DNA of 64,000 bases from Guyanagaster necrorhizus (taxonomy: Eukaryota > Basidiomycota > Agaricomycetes > Agaricales > Physalacriaceae). A program made the position numbers and the translations under genes. Under the pieces are notes generated by a model. It was not told the DNA's origin. It worked only from the letters and a program-made list of their open reading frames with translations, and ran no database searches. How positions within the stretch are numbered: position 1 is the stretch's first letter; each line of letters opens with the position of its first letter. Shown piece by piece: positions 46,692 to 59,563 of the stretch. Where the stretch lies: NCBI RefSeq assembly GCF_019112545.1, contig NW_025064933.1:1-64000 (forward strand). The letters run 5' to 3'.

Positions 46692-46941
46692 TCTAGCTTC
46701 TCTTTCTCAAGCCCAATTGTGCTAAGAAACTAAATACCTGCTCTGAACCCAAATGACCTGAACTTTGATTGAGAGTTCTTCAAACTCCTAGCTTCCATTA
46801 TTGGAACACTTTTAGGCTTACTTGTGATCATCCAGCTATACTGAAGACATCACTCAATAACTGCTTGGGCTATCCAACATTACAATGAATTTCAGCATAT
46901 CTGTCATATTCTATGAAATATAACCTCTGACCTCCTGCTCT

Positions 46942-49900
46942 ATAACATCCCCAAATCCAGAAGAATAACCTATCAGCCCCTGACCAGCCCCATACTGGAA
47001 GCTGGACCTAGTGGAATGCATCAGGGGAATAGTCAAGAAGAAGAGAGAGGACAATACCCCTTTCAACCCAGATCAAGCAAAAACCAGCACTCTCACATCC
47101 CAGAGGACTGAGGAATATATATATCAAATGCCATACCAGATCATGAAGATGAGAGGCTTTCAGAGGACTTCTTTCAGCAGTCTCCCTCCTCTGACCCTTC
47201 CACTGCCTCTTGAACTCATGGGATTGCTGACCATGCCAGAGATTTCCTTCATACCACTCAGATGGCTCTAGGATTCTGATATGCATCACCTAGAAGCCAG
47301 TTTTACAGCACTCCCATCTCAACCCACTACTCCATCAGTACTAGCAGTGGGCTAGGGCAGTCACTCTTGGACCAACTCAATGATAAGCAGCAGGTCTGAG
47401 AAAATCAAAATAAAATCATTCACCATCTATTCCCAGCCTGAGACCTTAATGTTCCATTCAACTATGATGAAGCCCTCTGACAGGAAGAGCAGAGACAGCG
47501 AAATGCATCTCAATCAGCTTATAGTAAGTTTGAGGAGCACATTATGAACTACAGGAGGGCAAGAGAAGAAGCTGCCAAGTATGATTGACAGCATGAGAAA
47601 GAGCAGCAAAATGTCAAGAGGACATGACTTATGTGGGCCAACCTCTCCAACTGGTATGGGCTCCACCTCAAAGTTGCCTCAGTACTCATGCCAGTATGAG
47701 CTGACTGATCTCTCTCAACCCCTATCTTCAGGGATCCAAGTACAATAGACTCTGACTCCTGGGCTCTAGAATATTGGATCAATGCAGAGGTCCTCACCAC
47801 CAGCAAAGCAGGAAGAAGAGATGACAGGATTCCTCTCTCTCTCTGGGACAACATCCCAAGATCCCCTCAATACCCTCCAACTCCCTAATATCCCCCTTCC
47901 CAAAGAACCCTCAGTGCCAATACCACATTCAGAAACAATGAGTCTGTTCTCAGACACTACAGACTATGAGTCTCTAGCACCACTCACATCCCTGCCCATG
48001 CCCTCTGAGGGTTTCTTGGGAGTTGGATGGTCAGGCAGCTCCTTGACAATAGATACTGAAGAAATGTTCAGCTTTATTATGAGCAAGTGATAGTAGTGAG
48101 AGTAGCAGGCAGAAACTGATATGACTCTGATATCAGAAGTCAGCCTGCCTCCACCTATCTCAATGCCTCAGACTTTTCTGACCCCACCACTGAGCTCAGC
48201 ACTCAGCCAGAGCAGTGGGTCAACTAAGACAATGTGACCACAAGAGGATGAGGAGAGTTTTACAATCTGCCTACTGTTTTCTCTCTTGAGGAAGAGAATG
48301 ATGAGCTCAAGAGAGACAAGAAAAATAAAAGTAGTGAGCCACCTCATGCAGAAGGAGAACTTGCTTACAGGCTCTAGGAGGACATGGATGAAGAAGAACT
48401 GGAAAGAACAATTCAGGAGATCAGAGTGCAAGAATACTAAGAGCTATACCTGCAGAGAGTAAACTTTTTATAGCATGACACCAATTGGTTGGTGTCATAA
48501 ACAGGACAGTTATATATATATTCTGAACCTAATGAACCAGTAGAAATCCTGAGACATATGGCAACTGACTATGCCATTCAAAAATATAATGAACACTATT
48601 CCAAGAATCTGGTCAGCTGGCCTCTGGCATACCAGGCATCTCAACTAATCCAACCAATGCTATGGTCACCACTGGTTACCCCAAAATGAGCCACATATAT
48701 GGCCTCATTGATTCAGAGCACCTTTTTATACTCTGCCTCTTCCTCCTGATCTACAGCAACTTGGCTGTCTCAATCCTGACCTTAGCCAAGAGACTCCCCA
48801 GTCACATACTAAAACCTCTGGACTGGCAAGGGAAGCCAGATCTTGAGGGCTCAGCCTCCATCTGACAAGGCAATCAGAAGTGGAAAAGAAAAAGAGCTGG
48901 CTCAGGACAATCCCAAGGCTGTCTGATTAGGATTTACAATATGAAACAGAATCATTGTCTAAAAGGAAGCAGCACTGCAGGGAAGCCTCATTGCAGACAA
49001 CAACTCTCTTCATTCATTCCCTGGCTCTTCTTGAGAATAGAATCACCCTCTCTTCTCTGAGTGGTCCAACCTGATGAGAGTACTATCCAATAACACAGCT
49101 ATCTTGCAATGTCAACCAGATTTACTTCACAAACCCTGCCCCTTTAAGAGGGCATCTGATAATATCAACCAATTCCTGATCAACTGCAAACAATACTTTG
49201 AAGTCTATATCAGGTATCTCAGAATGGATATGAACAAAGTCATCTTCATAGCCTCTTATTTGGAAGAGAAGGTGAAGACCTGATGGATCCTAATCTCCCC
49301 AAACTTCTGATCATCAATTTGGGAGCATTATCAATACCCCTCATAGCTGATAGTCAAATAAATGCTATATGACAAGTTCATTGATCTGGCAATATAAAAG
49401 GTACACAAGCAGAAGATCAAAAAGTATAAGATGGGCAATAAGACAGCCACAGACTACTTCGATAAGCTAGAATGACTCACAAAGCTTGCTGAGATCTGGG
49501 ATGATATAGCAAATGATGGACAAATAGTCAAGGCTCTCAAGAAAAGCATTCTCTCCTCATATGTTATGATGATCTCTGCCATCGGTGTCAGAGTGTTAAT
49601 GCCAGTGGGATATGACAAGTGGAAAGAGAGAATCATTGAGATGTATAAGAAGTGACAAAGACAGAAAGCAGAATCATCGACTCTACAAGATTATCCAAAG
49701 AAGTTGACACTGCCAACCTCAAACACTTTCAAATTGTCAGAAACAACCATCAGAAAATCTTCAGAAACCTTGATGGCTTCCATCTATGACATCCAGAAGA
49801 CAGAAACAGCAACCATGTATATAGGTTCAGGGAAGCTGATGGATATAGATCAAATGAAGAAGGAGAGTAAGTGCTTCAATTGTGGCCAAAAGGGTCACAT

Positions 49901-50033
49901 GGTGAAGGACTGCCTGAAGAAGAAGAGAATCCATAAAGACATTTGAGTGCAAATTGCTGACTTACAGAAAGAAGAAGAGAAACTTAGCAAGGAGACAAAA
50001 GTGGATGAAGTAAAAGATGGGGCTGACCAGTGA
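46942..50033 (+). pseudogene. E7 gag with long N-terminal extension
   Basis: The start codon position, aligned with E3, reads ATA at 46942-46944, so the start is lost. The extension holds the FIPLRWL motif (about 47252-47271) and the DYESLAPL motif in an open stretch of 102 codons (47782-48090). The capsid region is at 49074-49283 (PFKRASDNINQFLINCKQYF). The CCHC knuckle near 49876-49918 is intact: CFNCGQKGHMVKDC. TGA at 50031-50033 ends gag as in the sister copies. Confidence 0.83.
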
Positions 50034-53000
50034 GCAATTCCACTGAGCCAGCCAAAGACTTTCATAGTGTGCCTATAACAGCCATTAGTCAGACTGACAG
50101 TATTTCTGTAGTTACTCCTATGCCTAACTTAAACATGCATTCAAATATACCCTGATTATCCACCTTGCACACTGATGAATCACAAAAAGAAACTCAAACA
50201 CCCAAAGGCCAAACAGAGGCAGTGAGTCCCACTACTTGGCTTAAGCCATTTGATACTAAATGGATCTGGAGAGCCATCAGAAATGCTAGAGATGAAGCTA
50301 CAGTGAAAGCCATACTCAAGAATTAGATTCATAAGATCCACATCAAAGAAGTGGTCTATGAAGTCATAGAAGAGATGAGAAAAGCTGAGCAGTGCCAAGC
50401 TCTGAAATGGCTTGATGAACTCTGAGGACCCCAGAAATTCATCCGATGATCTAAGACTCCAGAATGAGATCTCTTAACAAGAGCTCAAATTGAGACTCTT
50501 ACATCCTGAAGTACCCATGCAATCACTGCCTTGATTGACAGCAGCTGCATGGGAAGCTCTATCAATCACACTTTTGTCAACAAGCACCATCTCCCAACCA
50601 AGGCTACAGCAGCTCCAATTCCAGTTTACAATGTGGATGGAACTAAAAACTAAGCAGGTTTAATTATCAAATTTGTTGAGCTTAGGCTTACAATTGATGA
50701 TCATTCCAAACAAATTAATTTGGCCATGACTGACCTCAGAACAAAGAAGATCTTCTTCAGTCATGATTAGTTAATCCATCATAACCTGTTAATCAATTGG
50801 AAGACTGGGAGAATCATATTTGCAAGGTGCTGATGTTGAAAAATCCCATTTGAATTGTCTGATAAGGATCCTGAAGACCAATGGGATGAGGAAATAGAGG
50901 ACAGCAAAATGATTCTCACTATTGACATGCAAAAAGTGATTCACATCTGAGCCATTCATTATGCTAACAATCTGGCAGCAAAGGCTAATATAGGAAAAGA
51001 GGAGAAGACCTTTAAAGAGATGGTGCCTGAGTGAGCATGAGACTATCATGACCTCTTTGAGAAAGAGAGTTTTGATGAGTTACCTGCTCCTAAACTATGG
51101 GATCATGTGATCAAGCTGATTCTGAATGCAAATGCCAATCTGGATTGCAAGACTTATCCACTTAGTAATCATGTGCAGCAAGAGCTTGACAAGTTCCTGG
51201 ATGAGAACTTGTCCAGTGGATGAATCCATTCATCAAAGTCTCCAATGGCTTCCTCCTTCTTCTTCATAAAGAAGAAGGACAGAAAGCTTCAGCTGGTACA
51301 AGATTACTGGAAGCTAAATGAAATGATGATCAAAAATCATTATCTGCTTCCATTAATCTCCAAATTAATGGATAAGCTCCATGGTGTGTGATACTACACC
51401 AAGCTTGATGTCTGATGAGGCTATAACAATATGCAGATCAAAGAAGGTGATGAGTGGAAGGCTGCCTTCCATACAAATCAAAGGCTGTTTGAGCTGACAG
51501 TGATATTCTTCAGCTTAACAAACTCACTAGCTACTTTCCAGTGAATGTTGAACAATATATTCAAGGACCCTATTGCCACTGGAAAGATGATGATTTACTT
51601 GGATAATATCCTCATCATGTCCAAGACCAAGAAGGAGCATTGATGACTGGTATGACAAGTACTGGCCCTCATGAGGAAGCACAAATTATTCCTCAAGACA
51701 GAAAAATGTGAGTTCAAGGTGCTTAAAACTGAGTACCTTGGGGTCATCATTAGTGAGGAGAGTATCAGGATGGACTCTGTCAAAGTGGCAGAGATAACAG
51801 AATGGCCAGAACCAGCCAAGAAGAAGGAACTACAATCCTTCCTTGGCTTCACAAACTTCTATCACTGATTCATCCAGGACTACAGCAAGGTTATCTGACC
51901 AATGACCTAGCTGACTGGTAATATCCCCTGGATCTGGAGCCCCTCTCAGCAGACAGCTTTTGATAACCTGAAGTGATGGCTCATGGAGAACATAGTTCTC
52001 ATCATTTTGATACAGGAAGGAAGGTTTTAGATTGAGACTGATTCAAGTGAGGGTGCCATTGGTGCCATCTTGTCTCAGAAACAAGACAGTAAGTGGTGCC
52101 CTATTGCATTTCTCTCCAAGGTGCTCATGATCACTGAACAAAATTACAAAATTTATGATAAGGAGCTACTTGCTATCATGCTCACCCTGAAAAAGTGGTG
52201 ACATTATCTCATTAGGGCAACAGAGGTTTTTGAGATCTGGACAAATCATCAGAACTTGTGATACTTCTAACAACCACAGAAACTAAACCACCAACAAGCC
52301 AGATGGGTTACTGAACTGAGCCAATATCAATATATGCTCCATCACAAGGCAGAAACAGCAAACAAGGATGTGGACCTCCTTAGCTGACATGCAGACTATG
52401 ACCAGAGAGAGAACAATAATGAGGAGGTGATATTATTAAAGTCTGAGTATTTCTGGACCATAATAATGCCAACAGAGGAAGAGATTCATGAGCACATTAA
52501 AAGTGCAACCCAAGACACTCACAAGTGGGACCAAAAGGTGGCATCATCACTCAATCATGAATGAGAGATGACAAAGAAGGAGAGATTAATCCACTATGAT
52601 GGATGGATCTATATTTCCTGAGACTAAGCCTTATATAGTGAGATCATCACTATGTATTATGATCACACAACTGCTAGCCATCCAGGTATTGCCAAGACCA
52701 AGGAACTGATACTGCAGGAGTACTGGTGGCTCAAAATAAGCAATAACATCACTTTATACATCAAAGCATATGAAGTTTGCCAATATAGCAAATCATTAAC
52801 ACAAGCATGGGCCACTCCACTGCATCCAAATAAGGTCTCATCATCACCATGAACTCACATTTCAGTGGACATGATCACCAGATTACCAGATTGCAATAGC
52901 TATAATGCCATTATAGTTATTATTGATCAGTTCTCAAAGGTGATCATTCCAATCATCTGCTTGACAGAACTGACTTCTGAAGGATGGGCAAAAATCTTAT

Positions 53001-53926
53001 AAGATGAGGTTTATGCCAAGTATAGTATACCTCAAGTGATCATCTCAGATAGAGGACCTCAATTCATCTCCAAGTTCTTGGATGACCTCTACTGGCTGCT
53101 AAACATCAAATAAAATGTGTCCACAGCATATCATCCTCAGACTGATAGCCAGATCAAACAGGCCAATCAGAAGGGTGAAAAATATCTTTGACTCTTTATC
53201 AATTACCAATAGAACAACTGGATCAAATAATTGACACTCACTACTTTCCAATACAACAATCACATATATTCAGCAACAGGAAAAACTCCCTTCTTCATTG
53301 ATCATAGTAGACACCTCAATGTTACACAGACCAACAGACATCAAACTAGCACCTCTGCCTCAGGAGACTTTGCTATTACTATGACAAAGATTCATGATAA
53401 AACCAAAATAGCTCTTAAAAAGGCTGCAATGACTATAAAGAAGCAGTACAACAAACACTATTGTGCTGTCTATGAATATATAATTGGTGACAAAGTCTGG
53501 CTCGATATGACCAACCTTTATCTCCTGTGTCCAAAATGCAACCTTGCAGACAAACATAATGGCCCATTCGAGATTATGGCCAAAATAGGTTTCTCAGCCT
53601 ATAAACTCTAGCTGCCAGAGACCTGGAAGATACATGATGTTTTCAATGAATCACTGTTGATCTCATATATCACATCAGTGTTCCCTAATCAGAAACACCC
53701 TCCACCACTGCCTCCAGACCTAATCAATGACGAGGAACATTATAAAGTCAACTAGGTCTTAAACTATAAACTACAAAAAATCAAGGCAAAAAGTGGTGAT
53801 ATGACAATAACAGTCAATTATTTGGTCAGCTGAAAAGACTACAGATCTGAATCCAACCAATAGGTCAACAAGTGATCAATGAATGCAAATGACACCATAT
53901 GAGATTATAAATTATCTCTAAATTAA
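50030..53926 (+). pseudogene. E7 pol (protease, RT, RNase H, integrase, chromodomain)
   Basis: Protease has LIDSSCMGSS near 50532-50560. RT starts near 51060 and its catalytic box YLDN is at 51596-51607. The thumb KKELQSFLGFTNFYH is near 51820-51866. RNase H follows with ETDSSEGAIGAILSQKQD (about 52035-52090) and the DVDLLS end near 52370. Integrase has the zinc-binding start near 52640-52800, VDMITRLPDC, ISDRGPQFISKF and HPQTD (52860-53150), then an open stretch of 126 codons (53231-53611). The chromodomain region lies near 53720-53900. TAA is at 53924-53926. Many TGA codons interrupt it. Confidence 0.87.
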
Positions 53927-53946
53927 GCTATCAGGACAATGATTTT

Positions 53947-53959
53947 AAGGAGAGAGTAA
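53947..53959 (+). other. E7 polypurine tract
   Basis: AAGGAGAGAGTAA directly precedes the 3' LTR. Confidence 0.78.
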
Positions 53960-54419
53960 TATTATGATTTTTCCATCTTTCTCTTGACTTAACCCCTATT
54001 TATGCTTAGTCAGGGCATTAGAATAAGCACTTAAGACCATGAGATGAAGCTTAGTCACCACAACTAAGCCAAGTCAGTCTTTGTCTTTCAATGCAATAGC
54101 ATTGCCTGATAATGCACAATCATCCTTTTGTGTATAATAGCAACATCCAGGGACAATAGGCACAATAGACTCAGAAAGATACAATAGGTAGTTATATTAT
54201 TAGTAAACAATGTACAGTATTTAAGATGCTCACTCTTACTGATAATCCTCAGCTTTGAGCTAAAGTTTATTATCACACCAATCCTCTCTCAAGCCAATCC
54301 TAAGATCTTAATGCATCATGACTATCAATTACAATCAATAAACTCTGATGTTCCACTTGAAGTGTGAAGTGACATCAGTTTATCATGTGTTTATAGTCAT
54401 GTGCAGCTTGGGTCTAACA
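53960..54419 (+). repeat. E7 3' LTR
   Basis: This 460-bp LTR matches 46218-46677, and nearly all differences are transitions. Confidence 0.92.
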
Positions 54420-56372
54420 TATGAGACATCACTTAAGACTGCTGAAGGCATTCTGTTGGGCCAGTCTCTATATTCAGAGGACATTCCCAGTTAATTGCAT
54501 TATTAGTCAGATGATCTTGCTGTAGTCCCTGATAAATCAGTGGTAGAAGTTGGTGAACTCTAAGAATGACTGTAGTTCCTTCTTCTTTGTCAGTTTTAGC
54601 CATTCAACTACTCTAGCTACCTTAATTGGATCCATGCAAATGCTCTCTTTGCTGATAATTACTCTGAGGTACTCTATTTCTAACACCTTGAATTCACACT
54701 TCTTTGTCTTGAGGAAGAGCTTATGCTTCCTCATGAGTGCTAATACTTACCATACTAATTGCCTATGTTCTTTTTTGGTTTTCAACATTATGAGAATGTC
54801 ATCCAAGTAGATGGTAACTTTTCTGGTGGTGATGAGATCTTTAAATATATCATTCATCATCTATTGAAATGTGGCAGGCAAGTTGGTGAGCCTGAAAAAT
54901 ATGACTGTAGACTCAAAGAGTCTCCAGTTAGTCCTAAAAGTAGCTTTTCATTCATTGCCCTCTTTGATTCAGACATTATTGTATCCCCATCACATGTCAA
55001 GCTTTGTGTAATATTTGGCTCCTTGAAGTTTGTCTATTAACTCCAAGATTAACAGGAGTGGATACCAGTTCTTGATTGTCATCTTGTTTAGCTTTTAATA
55101 ATCTTGAACCAGCTGCAACTTGCTGTCCTTTTTTTTGATAAAGAAAAAGGGAGAGACCATGGGTGATTTTGAGAGTCTGATCTGTCCACTGGACAGATTC
55201 TCATCAAAGAACTTGTCAAGCTCTTGTTACTCATTGTTTCCTAATAAATAAGTTTTGCAATCAAGATTGGCATTGGTGTTGGGGATTAATTTGATGGTGT
55301 GATCCCAGAGCTTTGACTCAGGGAGTTCATCAAAACTCTCCTTCTCAAATAAGTTCTAATAGTTGCAGGCCTATTTCAGCACCATTTCCTTGAACATTTT
55401 CTCTTCTCGTCCCTCATTAGTCTTGGCTGCTAGGTTATTAGCATGATGCATGGCTCAAATATAAATCTCTTGCTGCATGTCAATAGTGAGAATAGTCTCA
55501 CTATCCTCCATCTCCTTATCCCATCTATCTTCTGAGTCCTCATCAGGCAGTTCAAATAGGAGTTTCTGGCATCTACACTGAATGAACATGACTTTTTTAG
55601 TTTTCCAGTTGATCAGCAGATTGTGCCTGATCAACCAATCATATCTCAGGAATACCTCTTTCATTCCAAGATCAGTGACTGCAAGGTCAATTCATTCAGA
55701 ATGGTCTCTGATTGTGAGTCATAACTCAACAAACTCCATGATCAATCCAGCTTAGTTCTTAGTCCCATTGGCATTGTAAACTGAGATGAGAGCAGCTATT
55801 ACTCATATTGGTAATTGGTGCCTATTGATAAAGGACCAATTGATGGAGCTTGCAGTACAACTGCTGTCAACTAACATGGTGATCACATGGCTTGTTCAGT
55901 TCATAAGAGTTTTGATTTGGGCTTTGATGGTTAGGTCTCATCTGGTGGTTTTGGTTCAGCAGATATATCATCACAGCCCACATAACTTATCAAGCTATTC
56001 TAGAGCTCAGCACCTCTCTGCCTTCCTCATCTCTTCAATTATCTCATTAATGACCTTCTTGGCTCAGGTTTTATATACTCAATTCTTGAGTATGGCCTTT
56101 GCTGCTTCTTCTGTTGGTGCTTCCCTGATGGCCCTCCAGATCCACTCAGTATCAAATAGTTTGAGCTATCTAGTGGGGATCTCTCTCTCTGTTCAGCCTG
56201 AAGGCATTTGAGCTTGTTTTAGCAATTCATTGGCAGTGTGAATAGTTGAGGAGTGGGATATATTTGAATGCACATATATTTTAGACATAGGAGTACCTAC
56301 AAAAGTACTATTAATCCATCCCATGGCTACTATAACACTGTCTTGTTTGGCTGACCCAGTGGAATTGCTCAC
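54420..56372 (-). pseudogene. E6 pol, 5' part (protease, RT)
   Basis: Reading right to left: the start overlaps the gag stop, and the protease active site reads VDSSCT near 55860-55880. RT has the catalytic YLDD preserved near 54797-54812 and a thumb FTNFYH at 54537-54545. The frame then breaks at E7 and resumes at 46217. TGA at an Arg position near 54520 matches that in E2, E3 and E7. Confidence 0.83.
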
Positions 56373-59348
56373 TAGTTGGCTCTATCTTTTATCTCTTCTA
56401 TCTTTGTTTCCATACCAAGCTCTTCTTCTTTCTTCTGCAACTCAGCAATCTGTGCTTGAATGTCCTCTCAAGTGCACTTCTTTTTTGAGCAGTTTTTGGT
56501 CATGTATCCTTTCTGCCTACAGTTGAAGCATTTCTCTTCCTTCTTCATGCAATCTATATCTATAGGCCTTTTCACCTCTGTATACATTGTGCTGGTGCCT
56601 GTTTTCTGGGTACCATAGATTGCTGTACTAGCTGTCAAGAATCCTGACTTAGACATGCTGTTAGTTTTAGGAGTTGATAAACTAGGCTAGTTGGGCTTTC
56701 AGTTGTCTTGTAGCATAGTTTGTTCTGCCTTCTGTCATTGTCATTCTTTGTATATCTTGACAATCCAGGTTTTCCAGTCATTATAGCTGATCAGAACATT
56801 AAATCCTATAGCTGAGATTATTGTAATATACAAGAATGGGACTCCTCTCTTGAGGGCCTCTACCATTCTCCTATCATTTGCTACATTTTCTCAAATGCCA
56901 GTGAGTTTGGTGAGCTATTCCAGCTTGTCAAAGTAGTCTGTCACCACTTTATTGCTTATCTTGTATTTCTTGATCTTCTGCTTGTGTACTTCTTGTATGG
57001 CTAGATCAATGAATTTATCATTAAGCATCTGTTTGAATACTAACCATGAGAGGTATTAGTAATGTGCTTTTGTGGTTGATTGGAAGTTGAGCAAGATGAG
57101 AATCCACCAGGTCTTAGCTTTATCCTCTAGGTATGAGGCTGTGAATATAACCTTATTTATGTTGGTCCTGAGATAAATAATATATGCCTCAAAGTATTGC
57201 TTGCAGTTGATGAGAAAGTAATTGATATCATTGGAAGCCCCTTTAAAGGGGTGGAATTTCTTGATCAAGTCTGATCAGCATTATAGGACTACAGTGTTTT
57301 CAGAAAGAGGCTCTATTGAGTTGGGCCATTGATTAAAAGATGGGTATCATCATTCAGTGGATAGCTCAGAGAAAGAGTGAAGAGAATTATCATCAGCCAT
57401 GAGACTCCTCTGAGAGATGGCTTCTTTTCACACAATGACTCTGTCATATACTGTGAAGCCTAATCTGATCACTTCAGGATCATCTCAGACTGGCTCCTTT
57501 CTGCTCTCAGTGGCTTCATCTGATAGTGACTGTGTGCTAAGTAATCAGCTTTCTTTGCTAGTCCAGGGATTTCAGAAGTTGGCAGGCTGAATCTGCAGCT
57601 ATAGTTGGAAACAAGAGAATCAGGTTGCAGCAGATCAGACTGAGAGGGTAGAGTATGAATATTAACTCTGAAAGAAAGGAGCCATGTACATGGCTCATTT
57701 TAGAGTGACAGGCAGAGACCACAGCATTGGTCACATCATCATCTTAGGTTGGTATTCCAGCAGCCTGCTGAGCTGGTCTTCAGAGTGGTTTTGGTTGTAG
57801 GTTTCAGCAGCATAGTTTGTGGCTGCATGCCATAGAATTTCTGTTTGCTCATCAGGTTCAGCTTTAATATATAATTGTCCTAGGCATGATGCTAATCAGT
57901 TTGTGTTGCACTATAAAAATATTACCTCTATACAATATAACTCCTGGTATTCCTCTGTTCACACTCTCTGTATCTCCTTCTCCAGTGCTTCTTTGTCAGT
58001 GTCCTCAGAATAGAAGTATTAGATTTCTCTCCCCTCATATAGCAGTCCACTACTCTCAGTTTCTCTGTCATCCTTGATCTGACTATCCTCACCTTTCTCT
58101 TCCTCAAGGAGGAAAGCAATAGGTGGGTCATAAATACTCTCTTCTTTCTTAGGTGATTGTATTGTTGTTATCAATCCACTGCTCCAGCTGAGTGCTAGGC
58201 TCAGAGATGAGGCTCAAAGGGGCTGAGGCTGTACTGGTAGCATAGGCAGCTCAGGGATAGAATCTAATATTGATGTTATACCAGTTGCTTCCTATTGCTT
58301 GTGCATTCTCCAGTCTCTCACTATAGATGCAGAAGTTTCCATAGAATCTTTCATTGAGGAACTGATGTGTGACTCTACTTCTAAAGAAGCCTCTGAGTGT
58401 ATGAGCAGAGATATGAGCATTGAGAGAAACTTGTAGCCTGTAGTGTTCAAGGATGGACTCATCATTCCTGAGAGTGGTATTTGGACTGGGGGTTTGGCTG
58501 GAAGAGAGATATTCAAGAGATGGAGAGTAGATAGTAGAGCAAAGGACATCATTCTGAGGTGGAGGAGAGATTCCTCTATCTCCTTGGTTTTGTGCCTTGT
58601 TGGTGGTGAAGACTTCTCAGGCTCCTGAGGCCTATGAATCAGTGTCTGTAGTGCTAGACTCCCTGAAGATGGGAGTTGACTGAGAAAGTTCAGACTGGAG
58701 TCCATACCAATCTGAAGATATGCTACTGAGGTGCTTAGCCTTGATTTCTCACTGTTAGGCTCATGCCTGTTAGTCCCACTCAGCTTCCTCATAGGCCTAG
58801 TGTCCTTCTGTGTGAATATAAGATGCAAGCTTGCTATGAGCTTCTGTGGACCCTGTCTGCCCTTGGTTTCTTTGCTGCTCCTCCTGTCAGACTGCTTTAT
58901 CATAAATGAAGGGACAATTAAGATCTCAGCTTGAGAAAAACTGGTGAATGACTTCATCTCAGGCTGCCTCTCCTTGTTGTTGGTTGCAGAGTCACTGGGA
59001 TGAGGTCCTTCCCATCCCAGTACTGGTTTCAGGAGACTGCAGGATTGAGGTGACACTTGAGTTGAAAGTTCCATAATTGCTGAAAAGGATATGTTGGAAT
59101 CTCTGAGCCATCTGAGGGGTATCAAAAGAATCCTGAGTGTGGTCAGCAATCTCATGGATTTTAGAGGCTGTAAAAGGGTCAGGGGAGGAAGACTCATCAA
59201 AGAAATTTGCTAAAAGATTCTTGTTCTTGTGCTCTGGAATAGAAAGTGAGATCCACAGGTTTTAGAATCCTATGAGGCAATTGTTTTGGTCTCTGCTAGC
59301 TGGTTGAGAGAGATATCAGAGTCTTTTTTCTTTTTGAATATTCCCTGT
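56369..59348 (-). pseudogene. E6 gag (most of it)
   Basis: This contains the longest real open stretch in the window, 302 codons (58292-59200) in the N-extension. It has the LIPLRWL motif near its start and TGYKFLSML near its end, and is Ser/Pro/Leu-rich without a recognised domain. The capsid region is at 57056-57268 (FHPFKGASNDINYFLINCKQ). The knuckle near 56485-56530 reads CFNCRQKGYMTKNC, with the His replaced by Tyr. E8 interrupts at 59349. Confidence 0.83.
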
Positions 59349-59556
59349 TGTTGTAAGTAGAGAGCAGAGTAATATACAGAGGATTAGAATTAGCCTCTCA
59401 AGAGAGAGACATTCTACTTAAATACATTTTGTATTACTTCAAGATCTTTCTACAGAATATTAAATAAGTCTGGATCATAATCTAAGTCAGCTGCTGCTGA
59501 CTGGCATCATATCTTCAAGTATATTCTTGTACTCACTCAGAATTGCTATCTCAACA
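59349..59556 (-). repeat. E8 3' LTR
   Basis: This 208-bp LTR runs TGTTGTAAG...TCAACA. A purine tract (GAGGAAGAG in sense) adjoins at 59557-59565. Confidence 0.92.
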
Positions 59557-59563
59557 CTCTTCC

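Larger units (their letters stand above)
46218..54419 (+). mobile_element. E7: complete family A Ty3/gypsy chromovirus
   Basis: LTRs of 460 bp lie at 46218-46677 and 53960-54419, flanked by a perfect TSD TATGA (46213-46217, 54420-54424). PBS, gag, pol and PPT are all in place in an 8.2-kb body. It sits inside E6's RNase H region. Confidence 0.92.
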